Positions 1 to 5,577 of a stretch of 5,577 bases of DNA are shown piece by piece; positions within the stretch are counted from its first letter, which is position 1, and every line of letters starts with the position of its first letter. The notes under the pieces were generated by a model, which made no database searches, was not told the origin of the DNA, and saw only the letters and a list, made by a program, of their open reading frames with translations. Source of the DNA: Lachnospiraceae bacterium UBA7598 (GTDB taxonomy: Bacteria; Bacillota; Clostridia; Lachnospirales; Lachnospiraceae); assembly GCA_002474415.1 (NCBI GenBank), contig DLQV01000282.1, positions 10,350 through 15,926 of the forward strand. The letters run 5' to 3'. Both the position numbers and the translations under genes were made by a program.

Positions 1-828
1 GATAAAACGGGAACGATCGATGCCAAGATCTGGGATCCGGGTTCCGTGGGAATTGATGAATTTGATGCATTGGATTATGTAGCGGTTACGGGAGATGTCA
101 CCAGTTTTCAGGGAAATCTGCAAATGTCGATCCGGCGTGCACGTCGCGTGTCAGAAGAAGACGTTGATCCAAAGGAATATCTTCCTTGTACGGACAAGGA
201 TGTGGAGGAGATGTATGCCGAATTGACCGGATATATTGATTCTGTGAAAAATCCTTATCTGAACCAGCTGTTGCACAGATTTTTTGACAATAAAACATTT
301 GCAGACCGGTTTAAATTTCATTCGGCAGCAAAGAGTGTACATCATGGATTTGTCGGGGGTCTGTTGGAGCACACCGTCAGCGTGACAAGAAACTGTAATT
401 ATTTTGCGCAGAACTATCCGTTTTTGAACCGGGATCTTCTGATTACTGCGGCAATTTTTCATGATATCGGTAAATTAAAAGAGTTGTCGGCGTTTCCGGC
501 AAATGATTATACCGATGCAGGACAGCTGCTTGGGCATATTATGATCGGTGCCGAGTGGGTAGGTGAGGGAATCCGTTCCATTGATGGATTTCCGGTGGTT
601 CTGGAAAATGAGTTAAAGCACTGTATTCTGGCGCACCACGGAGAACTGGAGTATGGATCTCCAAAGAAACCGGCGCTGGTTGAAGCGATGGCTTTGAGCT
701 TTGCGGACAATGTGGATGCAAAGATGGAGACCATGCGGGAGATTCTGGCAAACGTGCCGGACAATAATCTTGAATGGCAGGGGTACAGCCGCCTGCTGGA
801 GACAAATATCCGCAAGACAAGCAAATAA
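1..828 (+). CDS. yhaM: YhaM-family 3'-5' exoribonuclease, HD domain (5' end outside window)
   Basis: The reading frame is open from base 1, so the gene begins upstream; the GTG at 46 is an internal valine codon, not the start. The visible part has 275 residues and ends at TAA 826-828. Residues 1 to about 45 look like the end of an OB-fold nucleic-acid-binding domain (DKTGTIDAKIWD, then a strand ending in LQMSI). An HD-superfamily metal-dependent phosphohydrolase domain follows, with H114-H115, H124 in LLEHT, the H154-D155 pair in IFHDIGK, H179, H212-H213 in LAHHGE and D236 in SFADNVDAK as likely metal ligands. This order is that of YhaM, a cytoplasmic exoribonuclease that trims single-stranded RNA 3' ends in Firmicutes. 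B. subtilis YhaM is about 314 residues, so roughly 40 are missing here. rlmD follows 64 bp downstream on the same strand. The main alternative is a generic HD phosphohydrolase, but the OB-HD order favours YhaM. Confidence 0.9.
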   Translation, partial: DKTGTIDAKIWDPGSVGIDEFDALDYVAVTGDVTSFQGNLQMSIRRARRVSEEDVDPKEYLPCTDKDVEEMYAELTGYIDSVKNPYLNQLLHRFFDNKTFADRFKFHSAAKSVHHGFVGGLLEHTVSVTRNCNYFAQNYPFLNRDLLITAAIFHDIGKLKELSAFPANDYTDAGQLLGHIMIGAEWVGEGIRSIDGFPVVLENELKHCILAHHGELEYGSPKKPALVEAMALSFADNVDAKMETMREILANVPDNNLEWQGYSRLLETNIRKTSK

Positions 829-844
829 GAAATAAGATGAGATA

Positions 845-878
845 AAGTCGGAGCCGAAAGATATTTTGACTCCGACTT
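845..878 (+). promoter_or_regulatory. Stem-loop between yhaM and rlmD
   Basis: AAGTCGGAG at 845-853 and CTCCGACTT at 870-878 form a perfect 9-bp inverted repeat around a 16-base loop. No T run follows, so it is not a canonical intrinsic terminator. Its 3' arm ends 14 bases before the rlmD ATG and just upstream of the weak Shine-Dalgarno-like AGG at 882-884. It could therefore attenuate readthrough from yhaM, act as a processing or 3'-end stability element for yhaM mRNA, or affect rlmD translation. The structure is seen directly; the role is inference. Confidence 0.5.
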
Positions 879-892
879 CGCAGGTTAATAGG

Positions 893-2311
893 ATGAAAAA
901 AAACGATTTATTTTCTTTGAAAATTACAGATATGGGAGTTGACGGGGAAGGCATCGGAAAGTACGAGGGGATGACATTTTTCGTCAAGGATGCGCTGATC
1001 GGAGATGAAATCCGTGCCCGTGCCACAAAATTGAAAAAACATTATGGATATGCCCGTGTGGAGGAAATTATCACACCATCTCCATACCGTGTAGAACCGC
1101 AATGCCCACTGCACCGTCGTTGCGGTGGCTGTCAGATACAGGCACTTTCCTACGAGGAACAGCTTGCATTTAAGGAAAACAAGGTGCGCAGTAATCTGCA
1201 GAGGATTGGAGGATTTTCCAAAGAAGAGTTAGAGCAGGTGTGTTTACCGATCGTTGGAATGGAGCATCCCTTCCGCTACCGCAACAAGGCACAGTTTCCG
1301 GTGGGACTGGATAAAGAGGGAAAACTTGTGACCGGATTTTATGCGGCACGTACGCATGCCATCATTCCGGTGGAAGACTGTCTGCTTGGGGTAGAGGAAA
1401 ATAAGGATGTGCTTATGGCAGTAAAGGAATGGATGCTGCAGAAGCAGATTCCGGCTTACGATGAGACTACCGGAACCGGGCTGGTGCGCCATATTTTGAT
1501 CCGCTATGGATTTACCACCGAAGAGGTGATGGTATGTCTGATTATTAACGGAGAGCGGCTGCCGGAAAAAGAAGCTCTCATCGAGAGGCTTTCGGTGCTG
1601 CCGGGGATGACTTCCATTTCCTATAATGTAAATACCGAGCGCACCAATGTCATTCTTGGAAAGCGCACGGAATGTATCTGGGGCATGCCGTACATCACGG
1701 ATTATATTCATCTGCGCAATACCGGAGATTTTTCGGTGGAGGATACGGCGATTGCCTATCACATTTCTCCGCAGTCGTTTTATCAGGTTAATCCGGTACA
1801 GACAGAGAAACTCTACAGCACAGCGCTGGAGTATGCGGAGCTGACCGGAAAAGAATCGGTCTGGGATCTGTATTGCGGGATCGGCACGATTTCTCTTTTT
1901 TTATCCCAGAAGGCAAAGCAGGTATACGGAGTGGAAATTGTTTCTCAGGCGATCGAGGATGCAAAGAATAATGCTGCATTAAACGGCATTACGAATGCGC
2001 AGTTTTTTGTGGGAAAAGCGGAGGAAGTATTGCCGCAGTTTTATAACAGCGACGATCTGGATGCCGGTATGCGTCATCCGGATGTGATTGTAGTCGATCC
2101 GCCGCGCAAAGGCTGCGATGAGCAGTGTCTGTCAACGATGCTTGCCATGAAGCCACAGAGGATTGTTTATGTGAGCTGTGATTCGGCAACGCTTGCACGG
2201 GATTTGCGTATCCTGGTGGATGGCGGATATGAGTTGAAAAAGGTAAGGGCGTTTGATCAGTTTGCGCATACGGGGCATGTGGAGACGGTCTGCTTGCTGT
2301 CGAAAAAATAA
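893..2311 (+). CDS. rlmD: 23S rRNA (uracil-C5)-methyltransferase, RlmD/RlmCD type with TRAM domain and [4Fe-4S] site
   Basis: A complete 472-residue protein, typical length for the RumA/TrmA family, which uses S-adenosylmethionine to make 5-methyluridine in 23S rRNA (U1939 in E. coli RlmD; U747 and U1939 by RlmCD in B. subtilis). Residues 1 to about 60 form a TRAM RNA-binding domain. C71, C77, C80 and C163 match the iron-sulfur cluster ligands (CX5CX2C plus a distal Cys). The methyltransferase core has DLYCGIG (325-331) for SAM binding, DPPRKG (402-407), the nucleophilic cysteine C429 in YVSCD and the catalytic glutamate E464 in GHVET. The frame is open back to a TTG at 866, but ATG 893 is preferred because family similarity starts there; its ribosome binding site is weak (AGG 882-884). 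Whether it modifies one or two uridines cannot be decided from sequence. A strong terminator follows at 2340-2401. Confidence 0.96.
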   Translation: MKKNDLFSLKITDMGVDGEGIGKYEGMTFFVKDALIGDEIRARATKLKKHYGYARVEEIITPSPYRVEPQCPLHRRCGGCQIQALSYEEQLAFKENKVRSNLQRIGGFSKEELEQVCLPIVGMEHPFRYRNKAQFPVGLDKEGKLVTGFYAARTHAIIPVEDCLLGVEENKDVLMAVKEWMLQKQIPAYDETTGTGLVRHILIRYGFTTEEVMVCLIINGERLPEKEALIERLSVLPGMTSISYNVNTERTNVILGKRTECIWGMPYITDYIHLRNTGDFSVEDTAIAYHISPQSFYQVNPVQTEKLYSTALEYAELTGKESVWDLYCGIGTISLFLSQKAKQVYGVEIVSQAIEDAKNNAALNGITNAQFFVGKAEEVLPQFYNSDDLDAGMRHPDVIVVDPPRKGCDEQCLSTMLAMKPQRIVYVSCDSATLARDLRILVDGGYELKKVRAFDQFAHTGHVETVCLLSKK

Positions 2312-2339
2312 AATTAAGCGCCAAAACAAAGCGTATTTT

Positions 2340-2401
2340 CGGGCTTTTTGCAAGGTTAGCATTATCAAGGAAGCCTTGTGAAAAGCTCGGTTTTCTTATA
2401 T
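2340..2401 (+). terminator. Rho-independent terminator of rlmD
   Basis: The arm at 2340-2355 (CGGGCTTTTTGCAAGG) pairs with 2374-2389 (CCTTGTGAAAAGCTCG) over 16 positions, all Watson-Crick apart from three G-U pairs, around an 18-base loop. A T-rich tail TTTTCTTATAT follows at 2391-2401. It starts 28 bases after the rlmD stop and probably ends the yhaM-rlmD transcription unit, which would insulate the downstream genes from it. Confidence 0.8.
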
Positions 2402-2597
2402 GGAAACATATCTACTTTTTAGTCTGACCGGAGAAAAAGTGGATGGTCGGAAAATTGCGGTGGGGTTTAGGCTGTGGATTAGATGTCGTGAGTTGCGGCA
2501 GTGGAATTGTTGTCAACACCGACCGCAGTTCAATCCACTCGATATTAAGGGATGGACTTGGCGGTGGAATAGATGACAAGGATTGGAGAAATAAAAC
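2402..2597. repeat. Gene-free spacer with a hairpin and degenerate GTGGAWT repeats
   Basis: I see no credible gene here. The left part has an 11-bp hairpin (2410-2420 with 2434-2444, one G-T pair, 13-base loop). Similar 15-base units starting with GTGGA follow at 2474 (GTGGATTAGATGTCG), 2501 (GTGGAATTGTTGTCA) and 2565 (beginning TGGAATAGATGACA, preceded by GG), with a looser match at 2439 and an inverted copy at 2523-2537. The unit at 2500-2509 can pair with 2531-2539 with one bulged base. The strand bias toward G and the repeats give short shadow frames on both strands that look like low-complexity translation. No clear -35/-10 pair for the next gene was found. The block may be a degenerate intergenic repeat element or an array of protein-binding sites. 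Confidence 0.4.
2585..2588 (+). promoter_or_regulatory. Ribosome binding site of the RES-domain gene
   Basis: GGAG lies 9 bases before ATG 2598 and decides the start. The later in-frame ATG at 2643 has no comparable purine-rich site in front of it. Confidence 0.6.
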
Positions 2598-3467
2598 ATG
2601 GGTCATTTTTTTGATTTTGGAGATACAAAGAATAATGAAAGAATGATAAGAAAGTCATGGGATGAGTTTCGAGATGCGTTAGCTATAGGAACTTTTTCAT
2701 ATGATGACATTGATAAAGCAAAAAAATGCACGTTTCTTAAGGTCTATAATGATTTGTTTTATGATAATTTTGGGATTGAACATAGTACTTTAAAGTTGAA
2801 GGACCTTGATGGTACTTTAGTAGGTAGAGGGTGCCTTCTCAAAAAAGACGAGATTCCTGATTATGAAAGGTTTATACCGAAGAAAGAATTTATTAAAAAT
2901 GATAATAGATTCAGTCCTCCCGGAGTAGAATGGTTGTATTTAGCACTTGGGAATGAATCCGATATACATCAGTGTGCACAAGCTGAATGCAGAGCGCATG
3001 TAGGGGATGACTTTGGATTCTGTCACTTCGAACTTGAAAAGGCTTATAGTGATATAAAGATTGTTGATTTAACAATTGCAGACAATAAAAGTTATGAGCA
3101 GTTAAATCAGATGCTTGAATCATATGGTAATGAGCAAGTAAAAAAGGGAGTTAAGATAGCAAAAATATTGGGTAGAGTTCCTCGATACAGTGTGGATAAA
3201 ACAGAATTCAAACGATTATTTACAGAGTGGGCTGTTTATACATATTCAAAACTGCTCTCTGAGCAGATATTTGAACCCTTAGATAATTCGGCTGATAAGG
3301 GTATAATGTACGCACCTTTTCAGACTATGGCTCAGTATTATAGATTGTTTGGATATTCTGGTATTATTTATGGAAGTACGGTGTCGGAAGTTGGCCGAAA
3401 CATTGTACTTTTTGATAAGAAAATAGCGAAACCATGTGGTTCAATTGAGAAGTATACGGTTTCTTGA
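2598..3467 (+). CDS. RES-domain protein (possible NAD+-consuming toxin or effector)
   Basis: A 289-residue soluble protein with the hallmarks of the RES family, named for conserved Arg, Glu and Ser. NRFSPPGVEWLYLAL at 103-117 carries R104 and matches the family pattern RF-x-P-x-G-...-YLA. It is followed by E130 in AQAECRA and, near the end, by GYSGIIYGSTVSEVGRNIVLFD (252-273, split here only for reference) with S260. R77 may be the further upstream arginine typical of the domain. Characterised RES proteins such as MbcT and ParT act on NAD+ or ADP-ribosylate targets and are normally neutralised by an adjacent Xre/COG5642 antitoxin. None is visible here, and the protein is longer than most RES toxins, with about 70 N-terminal residues and an insertion around 160-235. 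Base composition is distinctly AT-richer than rlmD, suggesting transfer. A membrane-anchored protein follows after 51 bp. The domain call is firm; the toxic activity is inferred. Confidence 0.8.
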   Translation: MGHFFDFGDTKNNERMIRKSWDEFRDALAIGTFSYDDIDKAKKCTFLKVYNDLFYDNFGIEHSTLKLKDLDGTLVGRGCLLKKDEIPDYERFIPKKEFIKNDNRFSPPGVEWLYLALGNESDIHQCAQAECRAHVGDDFGFCHFELEKAYSDIKIVDLTIADNKSYEQLNQMLESYGNEQVKKGVKIAKILGRVPRYSVDKTEFKRLFTEWAVYTYSKLLSEQIFEPLDNSADKGIMYAPFQTMAQYYRLFGYSGIIYGSTVSEVGRNIVLFDKKIAKPCGSIEKYTVS

Positions 3468-3503
3468 TTCGCAAAATTTACAAGGCCTATTATAGAAAAT
3501 GAT

Positions 3504-3510
3504 AGGAGGT
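3504..3510 (+). promoter_or_regulatory. Strong Shine-Dalgarno of the membrane-anchored gene
   Basis: AGGAGGT sits 8 bases before ATG 3519, near-optimal sequence and spacing. It is clearly stronger than the GGAG of the RES gene upstream, so if the two share one transcript the second product could be made in excess. Confidence 0.8.
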
Positions 3511-3518
3511 ACTAGAAA

Positions 3519-4802
3519 ATGGAGTGCATAGGTATTGGAATATGTGTAATAGCTGTGTTGGCAATATGCATGTTCATTATTCAACGAAAAAAGAATAATC
3601 AAGAGGTAAATGCAAGTGCGGATATCAAAACAGACGCAGAGAAACATGCGATAGCTGTTTCTGATGATGCACCTACTGAATTAATTATCGAGCTGGAAAT
3701 GCTTCCTGCAGAAGTCATCAAGGATGAGAATGCACTGGTTGAAATCACGGATAGTAAAGTCCTTGCTCATGTAAATAATCTTGTTCCAGGGTTAGCGCAA
3801 GCTGGAAATGCTGCTAATAATGCAGCACAGGCTGTGCAAGCAGCAAATGGCAGTGTTTTATATAGAGCGATTATCCCGGCTGGAGCTAAATTAACTGATT
3901 CAAAGGCTATGGGAGGGGCGGTTCGAGGATTCTATCGAGGTGCAGATGGCATTCAAGGACATGCCAATTTAGTGGCTGTTGAAGCACTAAAAGGAACGGC
4001 AGTGGTAGCAAACACCGCTACAGCGGCTATGGGTGTCGCATCGATGGTTGTTGGCCAGTATTATATGACACAAATAAATGCAGAATTGGGTGCAATTAGT
4101 GATGGGATTTCTGAAATACAAAACTTCCAAGATAATGAGTATAGAAGTCGTGTGCTTTCTCTCGTAGCTCATGTAAAAAAGATTGCAAATTTTCAGACGG
4201 AAATCCTAGAAAATAATGAGCTTAGAATATCGAAGATTAACCAGTTAGACAGACTTGAAGAGGAATGCACTCAGTTACTGGGACAGGCAAATTTAACTTT
4301 AGCTGGATTTGCAAAGAAAACAGACCTTGACTATGATGCGTATGAAAAAGTCGTAGGTAATGCTCAAAACTGGTTTATGTATCAAAAATCATTGCTGGAT
4401 GTGTTGTATAAAATATCTGATTTGAGGTATACGTTGCACCTTGGAGCAGTTTCGAGAAAACAATGTATCGCCATCCTTCCAATATATACAAAGCAGGTTC
4501 AAGATACACAAAGCAGGCTTGCTGCATGGCATGAAGGTACAACAGAGAGGTTAAAAATCGATACAGACGAAGCTAGAAGGAAACGAGCAGGGGTTGATGG
4601 AGTAATTCATTTCCTTCCGGGATTATTTGACGAAGACTTCAATTATCGGTCAATTGAAAAGAGTACGGCAGACATGATTCGTGCACAGGCTTCTGGTGAG
4701 AATACGCTATATACGGATGTGTCTGAGTTGTATTCTGAGGATGTACAGCTTATTGCTAAAGATGGAAAAATCTATTACCTACCAGAAATAAAAGTAGAAT
4801 AA
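3519..4802 (+). CDS. Membrane-anchored, alanine-rich helical protein of unknown function
   Basis: A 427-residue protein I cannot assign to a named family. Residues 4-21 are one strongly hydrophobic segment followed at once by QRKK, which predicts an N-terminal anchor with the bulk of the protein in the cytoplasm; no signal peptidase site is evident. A polar linker (about 23-55) is followed by an Ala/Gly-rich region (90-180) with a second hydrophobic stretch at about 159-182 that could touch or enter the membrane. Residues 183-262 are a charged, probably coiled-coil region (INAELGAISDGISEIQNF onward), then further helices to about 355 and a short strand-like C-terminus (IYYLPEIK). No nuclease, ATPase, protease or Walker motif is visible. 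The gene lies 51 bp behind the RES gene in the same AT-rich style, so the two probably form an operon. It might anchor, regulate or act with the RES protein; a pore-like role is only a guess. Confidence 0.75.
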   Translation: MECIGIGICVIAVLAICMFIIQRKKNNQEVNASADIKTDAEKHAIAVSDDAPTELIIELEMLPAEVIKDENALVEITDSKVLAHVNNLVPGLAQAGNAANNAAQAVQAANGSVLYRAIIPAGAKLTDSKAMGGAVRGFYRGADGIQGHANLVAVEALKGTAVVANTATAAMGVASMVVGQYYMTQINAELGAISDGISEIQNFQDNEYRSRVLSLVAHVKKIANFQTEILENNELRISKINQLDRLEEECTQLLGQANLTLAGFAKKTDLDYDAYEKVVGNAQNWFMYQKSLLDVLYKISDLRYTLHLGAVSRKQCIAILPIYTKQVQDTQSRLAAWHEGTTERLKIDTDEARRKRAGVDGVIHFLPGLFDEDFNYRSIEKSTADMIRAQASGENTLYTDVSELYSEDVQLIAKDGKIYYLPEIKVE

Positions 4803-4805
4803 AAC

Positions 4806-4846
4806 CACGAAACCCTCCCGACCATCATGGTCAGAAGGGTTTCGTG
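4806..4846 (-). terminator. Strong hairpin terminator, best oriented for the minus strand
   Basis: CACGAAACCCT (4806-4816) and AGGGTTTCGTG (4836-4846) form a perfect 11-bp stem, with an inner GACC/GGTC stem (4820-4823 with 4829-4832) around a 5-base loop. On the minus strand the stem is followed by GTTTTATTCTACTTTT, a good U-rich tail (from about 4805 down to 4790). On the plus strand the next bases are CGTCTATAGAC, without a T run. It therefore fits best as the terminator of the minus-strand recombinase remnant, while also lying directly behind the plus-strand gene ending at 4802, whose mRNA 3' end it may protect or partly terminate. Confidence 0.75.
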
Positions 4847-4857
4847 CGTCTATAGAC

Positions 4858-5064
4858 TTATGCATCAATATCAATACTAACACCGGATTTCAGTTCGACG
4901 GTGATGTGATCATTCCAGATGGTTATCTGTTTGATCCGGCGTCGCACCAGCGATTCGTCAAATGCTGACAACGGAGGTACAGGAATTTTTGGAACATGAG
5001 GAACAGGAACAACATGTACCGATGCAGATAGTGTGAAAAAATGGATGGAATCAAGACGCAAAGT
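4858..5064 (-). pseudogene. Remnant of a large serine recombinase C-terminus
   Basis: The minus-strand frame is open from 5064 (after an in-frame stop at 5065-5067) to TAA at 4858-4860. The last 35 or so residues, beginning near PPLSAFDESLVRR and going on to KQITIWNDHITVELKSG and SIDIDA, resemble the extreme C-terminus of large serine recombinases of Firmicutes (pattern: FDE-x-L-x-RR-x-I-x-x-ITV-x-x-D-x-x-TVE-FKSG). The 25 or so residues before this are proline-rich and lack clear similarity. Only a TTG is available as a start and no resolvase catalytic domain, DNA-binding domain or ribosome binding site is present, so this is read as a broken 3' end. A terminator in the right orientation lies 12 bases beyond the stop. 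The family call is from memory of the motif and was not searched. Confidence 0.5.
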
Positions 5065-5117
5065 CTATGACAGATTTGGAGCTTTTCTTTTGTGCATTTT
5101 CCAAATGTAAAAATTGA

Positions 5118-5146
5118 TTGTATAAAAGAAATGGGTAAGTTATAAT
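5118..5146 (+). promoter_or_regulatory. Sigma-A-type promoter for the transposase gene
   Basis: A perfect -10 box TATAAT (5141-5146) is preceded at 17 bp by TTGTAT (5118-5123), which matches TTGACA only in its first three bases. Transcription would start near 5152-5154, giving an untranslated leader of about 55 bases before the GTG at 5209. Confidence 0.6.
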
Positions 5147-5195
5147 ATAAGTGTGGTCAGATGCCTCTTTAGGGATGACTATATCTGTTACAAAA

Positions 5196-5201
5196 AGGAG
5201 G
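5196..5201 (+). promoter_or_regulatory. Shine-Dalgarno fixing a GTG start
   Basis: AGGAGG ends 7 bases before GTG 5209. There is no ATG in frame at a usable distance, so this site decides the non-ATG start of the transposase gene. Confidence 0.8.
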
Positions 5202-5208
5202 AAGACCA

Positions 5209-5577
5209 GTGAATACAGAATTGAAAAATGCAGTAAAAGCAACAGATAAGGATGCACAGTATGATACGAGTGCAAAGCGTCTGTTAGGACAGAAGAGCAT
5301 ACTGGCACATATACTGGTAAAAACAGTTGATGAGTTTAAGGGTATGAATCCAAAGGATGTGGTCAATTGCATTGAAGGAACACCACATATCAGTACGGTA
5401 CCGGTAGAACCCGGACTCACAAATGCAGCCAGCGAAAAAAATGGTGAGAGACTGGTCGGTTTCAATACAGAAAATGAAGAGATCAATGAAGGTCTGGTAA
5501 GATTTGATATCGTTTTTTATGTGCGTATGAGAGATGGATTGTCACAGATCATCATAAATGTGGAAGCACAGAAAGAT
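5209..5577 (+). CDS. PD-(D/E)XK nuclease family transposase (3' end outside window)
   Basis: The first 123 residues, without a stop, from GTG 5209 with AGGAGG at 5196-5201. Recognisable landmarks are YDTSAKRLLGQKSILAHIL (18-36), VDEFKGMNPKDVV (40-52), the VPVEPGLTNA segment (64-73), and RFDIVFYVRMRDG (98-110) followed by IIINVEAQKD (114-123). D100 and E119-x-Q121/K122 fit the (D)...(E)-x-(K/Q) active site of the PD-(D/E)XK fold, in the Rpn/transposase_31-like group. Such genes are present in many copies in Lachnospiraceae genomes and are annotated as transposases or recombination-promoting nucleases; evidence for actual movement is limited. It has its own promoter at 5118-5146. Whether the gene is intact cannot be told because the window ends inside it. 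Confidence 0.88.
   Translation, partial: MNTELKNAVKATDKDAQYDTSAKRLLGQKSILAHILVKTVDEFKGMNPKDVVNCIEGTPHISTVPVEPGLTNAASEKNGERLVGFNTENEEINEGLVRFDIVFYVRMRDGLSQIIINVEAQKD

Noticed and set aside
46..48. GTG as a start for the first gene
   Set aside because: The frame is open upstream to base 1 and the preceding residues belong to the OB-fold, so it is internal.
2412..2606. A 64-codon minus-strand frame rich in Pro, Ser and Thr
   Set aside because: It is the complement of the repeat block, without a recognisable domain and with its start region inside the RES start; a small antitoxin was considered, but nothing in the sequence supports it.
2443..2646. A 67-codon plus-strand frame overlapping the RES start
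   Set aside because: It is made of Gly-rich repeats from the degenerate block, runs out of frame into the RES gene and has no good ribosome binding site; read as a shadow.
4488..4517. Direct repeat ACAAAGCAGG, 20 bases apart
   Set aside because: It lies inside the 427-residue gene, is only 10 bases long, and the spacing is not a codon multiple; likely chance.
4848..4857. Perfect palindrome GTCTATAGAC
   Set aside because: Ten bases next to a terminator with no second copy seen nearby; not enough to call a binding or crossover site.
5156..5179. Small inverted repeat GTCA/TGAC with CCT/AGG in the transposase leader
   Set aside because: Only short interrupted pairings around a 4-base loop; too weak to call a riboswitch or terminal repeat.
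1..5577. CRISPR array, tRNA or rRNA
   Set aside because: No regularly spaced identical repeats and no tRNA cloverleaf or rRNA-like segments were seen on either strand.

Overview
The window looks like a piece of a Firmicutes genome, most probably a Lachnospiraceae gut anaerobe. This is inferred from three things: a YhaM-type exoribonuclease next to a Bacillus-style RlmD/RlmCD methyltransferase, strong AGGAGG ribosome binding sites, and a PD-(D/E)XK nuclease family transposase of the type very abundant in Lachnospiraceae. No species can be named from the sequence alone.

Layout. Bases 1-828 are the 3' part of a core RNA-metabolism gene (yhaM-like, HD domain). Bases 893-2311 hold a complete 23S rRNA m5U methyltransferase gene (rlmD/rlmCD type, [4Fe-4S] form), preceded by a 9-bp stem-loop and followed by a good rho-independent terminator (2340-2401). 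This left part is GC-rich for the window and reads as chromosomal backbone. Bases 2402-2597 have no convincing gene; they carry an 11-bp hairpin and several degenerate GTGGAWT-type repeats.

From 2598 the composition becomes clearly more AT-rich. Two genes lie there in tandem, 51 bp apart and probably co-transcribed: a 289-residue RES-domain protein (the family includes NAD+-consuming toxins) and a 427-residue protein with an N-terminal membrane anchor and a long helical, alanine-rich body. No Xre/COG5642-type antitoxin is visible beside the RES gene. The pair is therefore the most interesting content of the window: a possible two-gene conflict or defence module in which the usual antitoxin is absent or replaced. 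That role is inference.

Bases 4803-5208 hold a strong hairpin terminator best oriented for the minus strand, a minus-strand remnant that resembles the extreme C-terminus of a large serine recombinase, and a sigma-A-like promoter. The promoter drives the 5' part of a PD-(D/E)XK family transposase gene (5209 to the window end). Core genes on the left and mobile-element debris on the right suggest that the region downstream of rlmD is an insertion site for accessory DNA, with the RES/membrane pair as its cargo.
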